Assembly (NCBI GenBank): GCA_036261625.1
Contig: DATAKL010000049.1
Coordinates: forward strand, 62,001-126,000
Source of the DNA: JAAXKN01 sp036261625
GTDB lineage: Bacteria > Bacteroidota > Ignavibacteria > Ignavibacteriales > SURF-24
Length of the DNA: 64,000 nt
Reading direction: 5' to 3'
Position 1 is the first letter of the stretch. Each line of letters starts with the position of its first letter. The translations under genes were made by a program, and so were the position numbers. This document shows, one piece after another, positions 8,261-16,054 of this stretch. The notes under the pieces were generated by a model. That model made no database searches. It saw only the letters and a program-made list of their open reading frames with translations, and was not told where the DNA came from.

Positions 8261-8956
8261 ATGAAAAAAGAACTGCTCATATTTGGCGCCGGTGGTGATC
8301 TGGGTAAGGGAGTAATCGATTCCTTTACACAAAAGGATTACAGCATGATCTGGCTTTTTGACAGGACTCCCTCAAAAGTTACTTACAGGGGTCCCAACAG
8401 CCAGATAATAGCAACTGGCGACCTGACACTTGAGGAGGAAGTGGAGAAGGCTTTCAGCCAGGTTAAGCCCGGGCGGGGCAAGCTTTTCTTCTTATTTAAT
8501 ACGATCGGGGGCTTTAATGCGGGCAGCACGATCTGGGAAACCCCCTTAAGCCAGCTGCAGTCGATGTTAAAAATGAATTTTGTTTCTTCGTACCTTATTG
8601 CAGCTAAATTTGCAAACCTGGTTAAAGACTCAGCCGGAGGATCAATATGCTTTACCTCTTCAATTTCAGGGACGCATCCTGAAGTAAAACGTTCTACGTA
8701 CGCAATTTCTAAAAGCGCTTTAAATTATATGGTTAAGCTTCTGGCACTCGAGGGGAGGGAAATTAACTTAAGTGCAAACTGTGTGGCACCCATGGTTATA
8801 GATTCGCCGGAGAACCGCTCCTGGGTAAAGGATGAAACTATCATGGTAACGCCCAAAGAAATTGGTAACCTGGTAGAGAGTATTTTTACTAACTTCCGGT
8901 CCGTATCAGGCAACGTGTTTGAGATGCCTCGGAATCTGAAAATTCCTGAGGAATGA
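8261..8956 (+). CDS. Short-chain dehydrogenase/reductase family protein
   Basis: A 231-residue classical SDR. The N-terminal dinucleotide-binding loop is FGAGGDLGKG (residues 8-17). The catalytic Tyr and Lys are in YAISK (Y147, K151), and FTSSISG upstream supplies the Ser. FNTIGGFNAG occupies the NAG-like strand-4 position. The length is short for the family, close to dihydropteridine-reductase-like and other minimal SDRs. The substrate cannot be assigned. It is read away from the permease; whether it shares a promoter with the downstream yqeY is doubtful because an 88-base gap with a promoter-like sequence follows. Confidence 0.82.
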   Translation: MKKELLIFGAGGDLGKGVIDSFTQKDYSMIWLFDRTPSKVTYRGPNSQIIATGDLTLEEEVEKAFSQVKPGRGKLFFLFNTIGGFNAGSTIWETPLSQLQSMLKMNFVSSYLIAAKFANLVKDSAGGSICFTSSISGTHPEVKRSTYAISKSALNYMVKLLALEGREINLSANCVAPMVIDSPENRSWVKDETIMVTPKEIGNLVESIFTNFRSVSGNVFEMPRNLKIPEE

Positions 8957-8958
8957 AT

Positions 8959-8989
8959 ATTTCATAAATATTAATTTTTGATATATTTG
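8959..8989 (+). promoter_or_regulatory. Candidate Bacteroidota-type promoter before yqeY
   Basis: TATATTTG at 8982-8989 matches the Bacteroidetes -7 box TAnnTTTG exactly; TTTC at 8959-8962, 19 bases upstream, is a one-mismatch -33 box (TTTG). It would start transcription about 50 bases before the yqeY start. Motif match only; the sigma consensus of this lineage is not established here. Confidence 0.3.
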
Positions 8990-9044
8990 TAAGTACAATA
9001 ATCCCAATTTATGCCCCATAAAAACATTTTAGGAGCCGGAGAAA

Positions 9045-9494
9045 ATGAGCTTAAAAGATAAAATTAATGAAGACCTGAAAAACGCCATGAAGTCGGGCGA
9101 TAAGCTGAGGCTTGAGACCATCAGGTCAATCCGCGCACTCATTCTGGAATTTGAAAAAAGCGGTTCGGGCAAAACCCTGAACGAAGAAGAAGAAATTAAA
9201 ATGCTCTCTACTGCCGTAAAGAAAAGGAAGGATTCCATAGATCAGTACAGGGCGGCAAAACGTGATGATCTGGCTGACAAGGAAGAAGCCGAGATGAATA
9301 TCCTTATGGAATATATGCCCAAACAGCTGACCGAGGAGGAAATTACTGAAGTAGTTAAAAACCTTGCCTCTCAGGCAGGGGCCAGCTCTAAGGCCGATTT
9401 CCCGAAACTAATGCCGCTGGCTATGAAGGAGCTTAAAGGCAAGGCCGACGGGAAGCAGGTTAAATCCATTGTAGAGAAAGTTCTGGGTGCGTAA
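9045..9494 (+). CDS. GatB/YqeY domain protein
   Basis: A 149-residue stand-alone YqeY-type protein: MSLKDKINEDLKNAMKSGDK at the N-terminus, LRLETIRSIRALI helix, then LMEYMPKQLTEEEI and the C-terminal GKADGKQVKSIV helix. The domain is homologous to the tRNA-binding tail of the GatB amidotransferase subunit, but the function of single-domain YqeY is not well defined. Start is the ATG after GGAGCCGGAG. It is followed two bases later by the TTG of the CvpA-like gene, so the two are probably co-transcribed. Confidence 0.9.
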   Translation: MSLKDKINEDLKNAMKSGDKLRLETIRSIRALILEFEKSGSGKTLNEEEEIKMLSTAVKKRKDSIDQYRAAKRDDLADKEEAEMNILMEYMPKQLTEEEITEVVKNLASQAGASSKADFPKLMPLAMKELKGKADGKQVKSIVEKVLGA

Positions 9495-9496
9495 AA

Positions 9497-10171
9497 TTGA
9501 ACTACGTCGACTTTATTATTATAGGATTTGTGCTTATCGGTTTTATTCTCGGATATAAAGACGGACTTGTAAGAAAAATTATAGGTCTTTTGGGTTTGTT
9601 CCTGGGAATATTTCTGGCGGTTAAATTTGCTGCTAAGGCAGGCAGGCTAATTGCGCCTTTAATGGACGGGGAGGTCTATCTTGCTGAAATTGCGGCCGGC
9701 ATTCTAATTTTTCTTGCTGTTCTCGTTCTGTCGGCAGTTGTTAAAAGACTTGTCCACCCTCACGACAAGGTAAGCAAGTTTGTAAATCAGCTACTTGGAG
9801 GCATTACCGGCACGGTCCAAATAATTTTCCTTATCAGCGGTATATTTCTTTTTCTGAATATTTTTAACGTGCCGGATAAAAAAGCCTCGGGCAAGTCCAT
9901 GTTCTACAGCTCCGTTTACGGCATCATGCCTAAGACAATCGATTTTATGATCGGAGGCAAGGACTTCTTTAAGGATTATATTGAAAATAAGGACAAGGCT
10001 GAACTAAAGAAAAATGATAAATTAGAAAGCAGGAGAAAAGATTCAGCGGAGCCTGAAATAACGGCCGCAAAAGATACTTTATCGCAGCCGGAGAAGAACA
10101 AAAAAATGAAAAAAACTGTTATTATCAAAAAGAATAAAAACAGGCAAACAACTAAAATTGCCCGGAATTAA
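9497..10171 (+). CDS. CvpA family membrane protein with lysine-rich tail
   Basis: The 224-residue product begins with a TTG codon two bases after yqeY. The first 130 residues contain about four hydrophobic helices with the CvpA signature (NYVDFIIIGFVLIGFILGYK and GLVRKIIGLLGL), an inner membrane family linked to colicin V production and envelope homeostasis. From about residue 165 the tail is highly charged and Lys-rich, with NKKMKKTVIIKKNKNRQ near the end; such a tail would lie in the cytoplasm and could bind nucleic acid or be disordered. MutS2 follows after 53 bases. Confidence 0.82.
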   Translation: MNYVDFIIIGFVLIGFILGYKDGLVRKIIGLLGLFLGIFLAVKFAAKAGRLIAPLMDGEVYLAEIAAGILIFLAVLVLSAVVKRLVHPHDKVSKFVNQLLGGITGTVQIIFLISGIFLFLNIFNVPDKKASGKSMFYSSVYGIMPKTIDFMIGGKDFFKDYIENKDKAELKKNDKLESRRKDSAEPEITAAKDTLSQPEKNKKMKKTVIIKKNKNRQTTKIARN

Positions 10172-10224
10172 GCTTTTTTCATTGCCCGTTTTGCTGACAG
10201 TTTAATAAAAAAGAAACACAATAA

Positions 10225-12576
10225 ATGATTTCAAAAACCGTACTAGAAAAGCTCGAATTTTCAAAAATTTTACAGTTCATTGCCCGCTATGCATATACTG
10301 AAGCCGGGAAAAAGGAAGTTTTCAAGCTTCAACCGCTCCAAAACCTGAATCTGGCAGTCCTGGAAGGAAGTTATGTTAGAGAGGCTACGGAAATCCTAAT
10401 TAAAAATGATTTTCCCCCGATCAGCTATCTGCCTGACCTTAGGGAAGACCTTTCCAGAAGCTCGATCGAAGGCGCTGTTCTGACGAATAAGGCAATTCTG
10501 GACATACTGACACTTGCCGAGACCTCCCGGAAACTCTTCCAGTTCCTGAAGTCTGAGGCTGAGGCAAGCAACATCACCTCAGGATATCTCAATTTGCTTT
10601 TTGTCGATAAGGTGTTTGAGCACCATATCAGCAAAATCATTGATGAAAACGGGGAGGTCCGCGACAGCGCCAGCCAGAAATTAAAGGAAATCCGAGACGA
10701 AATCCGCCATAAAACCGACACGCTCGGCAAGGTAATTAACAGAATATTAAAGGACCTGTCGGATTCCTATTTAGTACGCGAGGATTATGTAACCCAGCGC
10801 GACGGGCGTATGGTCGTTCCCGTAAAGAGTGAGCATAAAAGGCACGTCAAAGGGTTCATTCATTCAGAATCTTCTTCGGGACAGACGGTCTATATTGAAC
10901 CCGAGGAAACACTCGAACTTAATAACGAAATCCTGTCGCTTAATTTCGCTGAAAAAAGGGAAATTGAAAGGATATTAAGAGAACTTACAAAGAAGATCGG
11001 TGAGGTAAGCCCCCGCCTCAAAGAAACTCTTGAGGCTGTTTCAGCTTTGGACAGCATTTTTGCAAGGGCAAAGTATTCACTTGAAATAATAGGCTCTTTC
11101 CCTTCAATTGATAACTCTGTTCCGATCAGACTTATGGATGCAAGGCATCCTTTGTTGTTGAAGAAGCTGGGCAAAAGCCAGACCGTACCCTTGAACCTTG
11201 AGGTCTCGGATAAGAACGTAATTCTGATTACAGGTCCTAATGCAGGCGGCAAAACCGTTGTCTTAAAGACTACTGGAATTCTTGCCGTTATGGCCTTATC
11301 CGGTATCCCGATTCCAGCAGGCCCTGATTCCAATCTGCACTTCTTCAGCGACGTACTTCTTGACATAGGGGACCAGCAGTCAATTGAAGATGACCTTAGC
11401 ACGTTCAGCTCTCACCTTTCTAATATAAAACATATCTTAGAGAGCGCGGACAAAGATTCACTTGTTCTTTTAGACGAGATAGGAACAGGTACCGATCCTG
11501 CCGAAGGCTCTGCTTTGGCTACTGCCGTACTGGTCAGCCTGCAGAAAAAACAGGCTACCGTGCTTGCTACGACTCATCACGGAAGCCTTAAGATAATTGC
11601 CAATGAACTTCCAGGATTTGAAAACGCGTCCATGGAATTCGACAATGAAAAGCTCGTTCCTACTTACTCTTTTAACCAGGGACTCCCGGGTTCCAGCTAT
11701 GCTTTTGAAGTGGCCGAGAGAATTGGCCTCAGCCGCAGCTTCCTGGAAATGGCAAAGGGCTATCTCGACAAGGACAAAATGAAAGTGGAAGACTTTTTAG
11801 TCGAGCTTGAAAAAAGGTCACGTGCACTTGAAGAGAAGCTAAGGACTTCTGAAATCGAAAACTCAAGGCTTAAGGGTCTGGCAAATCTTTACCAGACAAA
11901 TCTGGATAAGATCGAAGCGCAGAAAAAAGAAATCCTTCAGAAGGCTAAAGTAAGCGCTGATGATTACCTGAAGGAGGTTAACAGGAAAGTTGAACAGGCA
12001 ATACGCCAGATAAAAGAATCCAATGCAAAGAGTGAATCTATCAGGGACGCGAAGAGGGAAATAGAAGAGTTAAAGAAGGAAAACAAAAAAATAATTTCTT
12101 CGCCTGCTGTTGATTCAGTCGACAAAAATCATATATTTGCCCCTGGAGATTTTGCACAACTTAAGAATTCCCAGACAGCGGGTAAACTAATTGAAGTTGA
12201 ACGTGAAAAAAACAGGGCAGTTTTACTGGTCGGGAATATTAAGATCCAGGTTAAATTAGATGAACTTATTCCGGCTAAGAGACGGGATACAGAAGTAAAA
12301 GAGGAATTCAGGACAAGCTTTCAGAGGCCTTCGGCCAGTGTAAGGATTGACATACGCGGGCAGAAGCCCGAGGAGGCTGAGTTTGAAGTCGTGAAGTTCC
12401 TGGACAATGCAAATTCGGCAGGTCTCGACAGAGTGGAGATTCTCCACGGCAAGGGAACCGGTGCACTGAAGAAAATGGTAAAGGAAATTCTTACCAAACA
12501 CGACCAGGTGGACAAGTTCTATTATGCCGGTATAGAACAGGGCGGCGATGGCGTTACTATTGTTGAACTAAAGTAG
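10225..12576 (+). CDS. mutS2: Endonuclease/ribosome-rescue ATPase MutS2
   Basis: A 783-residue MutS-family ATPase. The core has Walker A GPNAGGKT (337-344) and the Walker B/D-loop region LVLLDEIGTGTDPAEGSALA, followed by a long coiled coil (about 510-630; ELEKRSRALEEKLRTSEIEN) and a C-terminal Smr nuclease domain (about 705-783) with DIRGQ and LHGKGTGALK (H741). It lacks the mismatch-recognition domain, as expected for MutS2. The family suppresses recombination and, in some Firmicutes, splits collided ribosomes. Start is the ATG at 10225; the biotin carboxylase gene begins 8 bases after the stop. Confidence 0.95.
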   Translation: MISKTVLEKLEFSKILQFIARYAYTEAGKKEVFKLQPLQNLNLAVLEGSYVREATEILIKNDFPPISYLPDLREDLSRSSIEGAVLTNKAILDILTLAETSRKLFQFLKSEAEASNITSGYLNLLFVDKVFEHHISKIIDENGEVRDSASQKLKEIRDEIRHKTDTLGKVINRILKDLSDSYLVREDYVTQRDGRMVVPVKSEHKRHVKGFIHSESSSGQTVYIEPEETLELNNEILSLNFAEKREIERILRELTKKIGEVSPRLKETLEAVSALDSIFARAKYSLEIIGSFPSIDNSVPIRLMDARHPLLLKKLGKSQTVPLNLEVSDKNVILITGPNAGGKTVVLKTTGILAVMALSGIPIPAGPDSNLHFFSDVLLDIGDQQSIEDDLSTFSSHLSNIKHILESADKDSLVLLDEIGTGTDPAEGSALATAVLVSLQKKQATVLATTHHGSLKIIANELPGFENASMEFDNEKLVPTYSFNQGLPGSSYAFEVAERIGLSRSFLEMAKGYLDKDKMKVEDFLVELEKRSRALEEKLRTSEIENSRLKGLANLYQTNLDKIEAQKKEILQKAKVSADDYLKEVNRKVEQAIRQIKESNAKSESIRDAKREIEELKKENKKIISSPAVDSVDKNHIFAPGDFAQLKNSQTAGKLIEVEREKNRAVLLVGNIKIQVKLDELIPAKRRDTEVKEEFRTSFQRPSASVRIDIRGQKPEEAEFEVVKFLDNANSAGLDRVEILHGKGTGALKKMVKEILTKHDQVDKFYYAGIEQGGDGVTIVELK

Positions 12577-12584
12577 GATTTTTT

Positions 12585-14081
12585 TTGATAAAAAAAATAC
12601 TTATTGTAAACCGGGGAGAGATAGCTGTACGGATTATCAAAGCATGCCGTGAGCTTTCTATTACATCTGCCGCCTTGTACAGTGAGGCAGATAAAGATTC
12701 CCTTCACGTCCGTCTGGCAGATGAGGCCTATTTCATTGGTGCCTCCCCCTCGTCTGAATCATACCTGAATGTCCCTAAAATTATCGCTCTTGCAAAGCAG
12801 ATTAATGCTTCGGCAATTCATCCGGGCTACGGATTTTTATCCGAGAATGCGGACTTCATTCAGGCTGTTGAGGAAGCCGGCATTATTTTCATCGGTCCCA
12901 GGTCTGAGTCCGTAAGGCTCATGGGAGATAAGACCTCAGCCCGCAAGCTCATGTCGACCTCAAACGTACCGATCGTTCCAGGCACTACAAGTCCCATTGC
13001 CTCAGTTGAAGAAGGAAAGAAGACTGCTCTTGAGATAGGCTACCCGATTCTTCTTAAGGCTTCTGCCGGAGGAGGGGGGAAAGGGATGCGGAAGGTTATA
13101 AGTGAAAGTGAATTCGAGTCTTCACTCTCTGCGGCACAGAATGAAGCCCGGAAGGCATTCGGCAACCCGGCCGTATATATTGAAAAATTTATTGAAAATC
13201 CGAAACACATTGAAGTCCAGATAATTGCCGATCACCACGGCAATTACGCACACCTTTTTGAGCGCGACTGTTCCATACAGAGACGTCATCAGAAAGTAAT
13301 TGAGGAGGCTCCCTCGACTTTCGTTGATGAAGAATTAAGAAAAAAACTTACTACAGCGGCAATAAACGCTGCCAGAGCCTGCGGGTACTACAATGCCGGC
13401 ACAATTGAATTTCTGGTAGATAAACATAAAAACTTTTATTTCCTTGAGATGAACACGAGGCTACAGGTGGAGCACCCTGTAACAGAGCTTATTACGGGTC
13501 TGGATCTTGTAAAGGAACAGATCTCAATTGCTGAAGGGAAGCCTCTTTCATTTCGTCAGGAAGACATTTCAATTCATGGGCATGCCATCGAGTGCAGGGT
13601 TTACGCCGAGGATGTGGATAATAATTTTGTGCCCTCAACGGGCCGCATAAAGCTCCACCGCAGGCCCGACGGCATAGGCATACGTGTTGATACGGGCATA
13701 GACCCGTTCTCAAACGTCTCCATGTTTTATGACCCATTGCTTACAAAGGTAATTGCATGGGGAAGAACCCGCCAGGAAGCAATTGAAAGGATGAAAAGAG
13801 CGCTCGGCGAATATAAAATTGCGGGTGTCCTAACAAACATTGCCGCATGCCACTGGGTCTTAAAGCAGGAACAGTTTACTGACGGCTCGTTCGACATTAA
13901 CTTTGTTGAAGAGATTTTTATGCCCCTAATACCCGACAAGTGGAAAGCCGAGCAGGCGCAGGACTATGAAGATGTAGTCTCAATTCTTGCAGTTCTCCTG
14001 AAGTCAAAAATGTGTGAACCTCTTCCATCGGAAAATAAGGTTCAGAAGACAAACAAATGGACGGGGCAGATGTATGAATGA
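12585..14081 (+). CDS. accC: Biotin carboxylase subunit (acetyl-/propionyl-/pyruvate carboxylase type)
   Basis: The 498-residue enzyme carboxylates biotin with ATP and bicarbonate. It opens with KKILIVNRGEIAVRIIKACR, then has HPGYGFLSENA, the ATP-grasp glycine loop KASAGGGGKGMR, RDCSIQRRHQKVIEEAP and the C-terminal EMNTRLQVEHPVTE. At 498 residues it has about 50 extra C-terminal residues over bacterial AccC, which is closer to the alpha subunits of propionyl/pyruvate carboxylases. The start codon is TTG (12585). The stop overlaps the start of the biotinyl-carrier gene by eight bases (ATGAATGA), so the two are translationally coupled. No carboxyltransferase gene is in the window, so the acceptor substrate is open. 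Confidence 0.92.
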   Translation: MIKKILIVNRGEIAVRIIKACRELSITSAALYSEADKDSLHVRLADEAYFIGASPSSESYLNVPKIIALAKQINASAIHPGYGFLSENADFIQAVEEAGIIFIGPRSESVRLMGDKTSARKLMSTSNVPIVPGTTSPIASVEEGKKTALEIGYPILLKASAGGGGKGMRKVISESEFESSLSAAQNEARKAFGNPAVYIEKFIENPKHIEVQIIADHHGNYAHLFERDCSIQRRHQKVIEEAPSTFVDEELRKKLTTAAINAARACGYYNAGTIEFLVDKHKNFYFLEMNTRLQVEHPVTELITGLDLVKEQISIAEGKPLSFRQEDISIHGHAIECRVYAEDVDNNFVPSTGRIKLHRRPDGIGIRVDTGIDPFSNVSMFYDPLLTKVIAWGRTRQEAIERMKRALGEYKIAGVLTNIAACHWVLKQEQFTDGSFDINFVEEIFMPLIPDKWKAEQAQDYEDVVSILAVLLKSKMCEPLPSENKVQKTNKWTGQMYE

Positions 14082-14574
14082 GTATGTAGCCACATTAAAC
14101 GGAAAGAAAAAGACCTTCAAGATTCTTGATTCGGGAAAGCTATTATATAATGAAAAGGAAGTTGAGTACTCACTTCTTAAGGTGAGCGAGTATTCATATC
14201 TGCTTAAGATCGGCAACAAGGTATACGATATTACCACCACTGACTTAAGCCAGGATAAATTCGGGTTTTTAGTAGACGGTCATTATTTTGAAACCGTTAT
14301 CCGCACAAAGCTGCAGGAGAAGGCTCAGGAACTGCAGAACATTAAAAACAAGGAAAATCACCACGATCTTATTAAGTCGCCCATGCCGGGGATGATCTTA
14401 AAGATTAAGAAACAGGTTGGTGATAAAATTGAAATGGGAGAGTCGGTTGTAATTCTTGAAGCCATGAAGATGGAAAACGACCTGCATGCCCCGTCTTCAG
14501 GCGTAGTAAAAGAAATTTTTGTAAAGGAGGGAAGCTCAGTAGAAAAAGATGTCGTTCTGCTTACCATCAGCTAG
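14074..14574 (+). CDS. Biotin carboxyl carrier (biotin/lipoyl attachment) protein
   Basis: The open frame begins at 14014, but the ATG at 14074 is the likely start: it overlaps the carboxylase stop and yields a 166-residue protein. The C-terminal half is a biotinyl domain with SPMPGMILKIKKQVGD and the attachment site EAMKMEN (biotinyl Lys K132, 35 residues from the end). The N-terminal half (about 1-90) resembles the spacer found in single-domain carriers of decarboxylase or propionyl-CoA carboxylase complexes. It would carry carboxybiotin from the preceding enzyme to a carboxyltransferase encoded elsewhere. Confidence 0.9.
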   Translation: MNEYVATLNGKKKTFKILDSGKLLYNEKEVEYSLLKVSEYSYLLKIGNKVYDITTTDLSQDKFGFLVDGHYFETVIRTKLQEKAQELQNIKNKENHHDLIKSPMPGMILKIKKQVGDKIEMGESVVILEAMKMENDLHAPSSGVVKEIFVKEGSSVEKDVVLLTIS

Positions 14575-14641
14575 AGCGGCTTCTTCGTGTTTATTCTTTT
14601 AATAGAATAATCTTTTATTTAACAATAACTTGGGAGGTCTC

Positions 14642-15883
14642 GTGAGTAGAAAAGTACTATCATTGGCAGCTGCACTGTTATTTGCTACCAGCTGCGTATT
14701 TTCCAATGGTCTCAGCCTTAATTCAATAGGCACAAGATCACTTGGAATGGGGGGATCATTTATCGGTCTGGCAAATGACTATACGGCAATTTACTGGAAT
14801 CCTGCCGGCATCAGCCAGTTAAAAGGCAATTATATCGGTCTGTTCTCAACAGACGTAATTCCTACAGGTTCATACAAGATTGACGCTCTTGGTATTGATG
14901 CCAAGATGAAAACCAATCATTACATTTCTCCGAACCTTATGGGATACGTAAGCTTTGAGCCTGCAAAAGACTTTACTTTTGCTCTGGGCGTTTACGTTCC
15001 TGCAGGTCTTGGTTCGGAATGGGATGGAAAAGATTTAGCCAAGCTCACCGGGGGAACTGCATTGGACTGGATGAGCAAGATTGCAGTAGTTGATATTTCT
15101 CCTGCTGTTTCCTACAAGGTAAACGAAAACTTATCTGTCGGTGCTGCTCTTAACATATTCTACGGAATGTTTGATATGAAGAAGCCTGCCGGAATGCTGG
15201 GACCTGACCAGAAGGTACATTATTTCCAGTTTACAGAAACTTCAGATGGTTTAGGCTACGGCGTTACACTGGGTGCTCATTACAAGGTTAATGAAATGAT
15301 CAGCCTGGGTGCTTCTTTCAGAACAAAAACCGCAGTCAGCATGAGCGGAACAGCTACCAATCCCGCCTTTGCAGCTTTAGGTTCAACAGAAAGCAAATTC
15401 AGCCGTGACGTTGCCTGGCCGATGTGGATCGGCGGCGGTGTTGCAGTACGCCCGATGGAAAACTGGGTAATTACAGCAGACGCTCAGTACAGCCAGTGGT
15501 CGAAGAGTGAAGACCAGTTCACAGCCACATATGACAACGCCAACTGGCAGGCAGCCATGGTTTCTGCCAAGGCAAACGTATTCGACTTAAAGTGGAAGGA
15601 TGCCACACAGATCCGTTTCGGAACAGAATATCAGATCAATAATAGCTTTGCCGTAAGAGGCGGGTATTACATCGATCCTGCTCCTGCTCCGGATGAAACA
15701 TACAACATTCTTTTCCCGAGCATCAGCTACAACGCTGTTTCAGTGGGCGCAAGCTACAAGGTATCAAATCTTACTTTCGACTTAGGACTTGAATATCTGG
15801 CAGGCAAAGAAAGAACAATCGGTCCGTTCGTAAACAGCATGAACATCACAGGCCTCAGCTTTGGTGTTGGCTACGGTTTCTAA
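14642..15883 (+). CDS. OmpP1/FadL/TodX-like outer membrane transporter
   Basis: A GTG at 14642 follows a strong GGGAGGT (14632-14638); the upstream TTG at 14630 would overlap that site, so 14642 is preferred (413 residues). A signal peptide is followed by LNSIGTRSLGMGGSFIGLAN and YTAIYWNPAGIS, the conserved N-terminal hatch region of FadL-type barrels that pass hydrophobic molecules. The protein then has repeating amphipathic strands and ends in SFGVGYGF with a terminal Phe. It is a single-gene unit bounded downstream by a strong terminator. The ligand is unknown. Confidence 0.82.
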   Translation: MSRKVLSLAAALLFATSCVFSNGLSLNSIGTRSLGMGGSFIGLANDYTAIYWNPAGISQLKGNYIGLFSTDVIPTGSYKIDALGIDAKMKTNHYISPNLMGYVSFEPAKDFTFALGVYVPAGLGSEWDGKDLAKLTGGTALDWMSKIAVVDISPAVSYKVNENLSVGAALNIFYGMFDMKKPAGMLGPDQKVHYFQFTETSDGLGYGVTLGAHYKVNEMISLGASFRTKTAVSMSGTATNPAFAALGSTESKFSRDVAWPMWIGGGVAVRPMENWVITADAQYSQWSKSEDQFTATYDNANWQAAMVSAKANVFDLKWKDATQIRFGTEYQINNSFAVRGGYYIDPAPAPDETYNILFPSISYNAVSVGASYKVSNLTFDLGLEYLAGKERTIGPFVNSMNITGLSFGVGYGF

Positions 15884-15905
15884 GAATAACTGAAATAGTT
15901 ATTAT

Positions 15906-15933
15906 AAAAGGCGGGTTTTCCCCGCCTTTTTTT
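15906..15933 (+). terminator. Strong rho-independent terminator after the FadL-like gene
   Basis: Perfect ten-base arms AAAAGGCGGG (15906-15915) and CCCGCCTTTT (15921-15930), five-base loop, and a run of seven T on the plus strand. Confidence 0.9.
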
Positions 15934-16054
15934 GTTCCTGCCCGCACTTTCATTTTGCCGCTGATTGTATTAAATTAAATCCATATTATTGCAGTAATTT
16001 CCAATATTTAATTTCAGTTCTGTGTCCATTTTATAACAATCGGGGACAAAGCAA

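Noticed and set aside
10890..11402. 170-codon minus-strand frame opposite mutS2
   Set aside because: It is Ser/Leu-rich antisense of the MutS2 ATPase region, with no homology-like motif.
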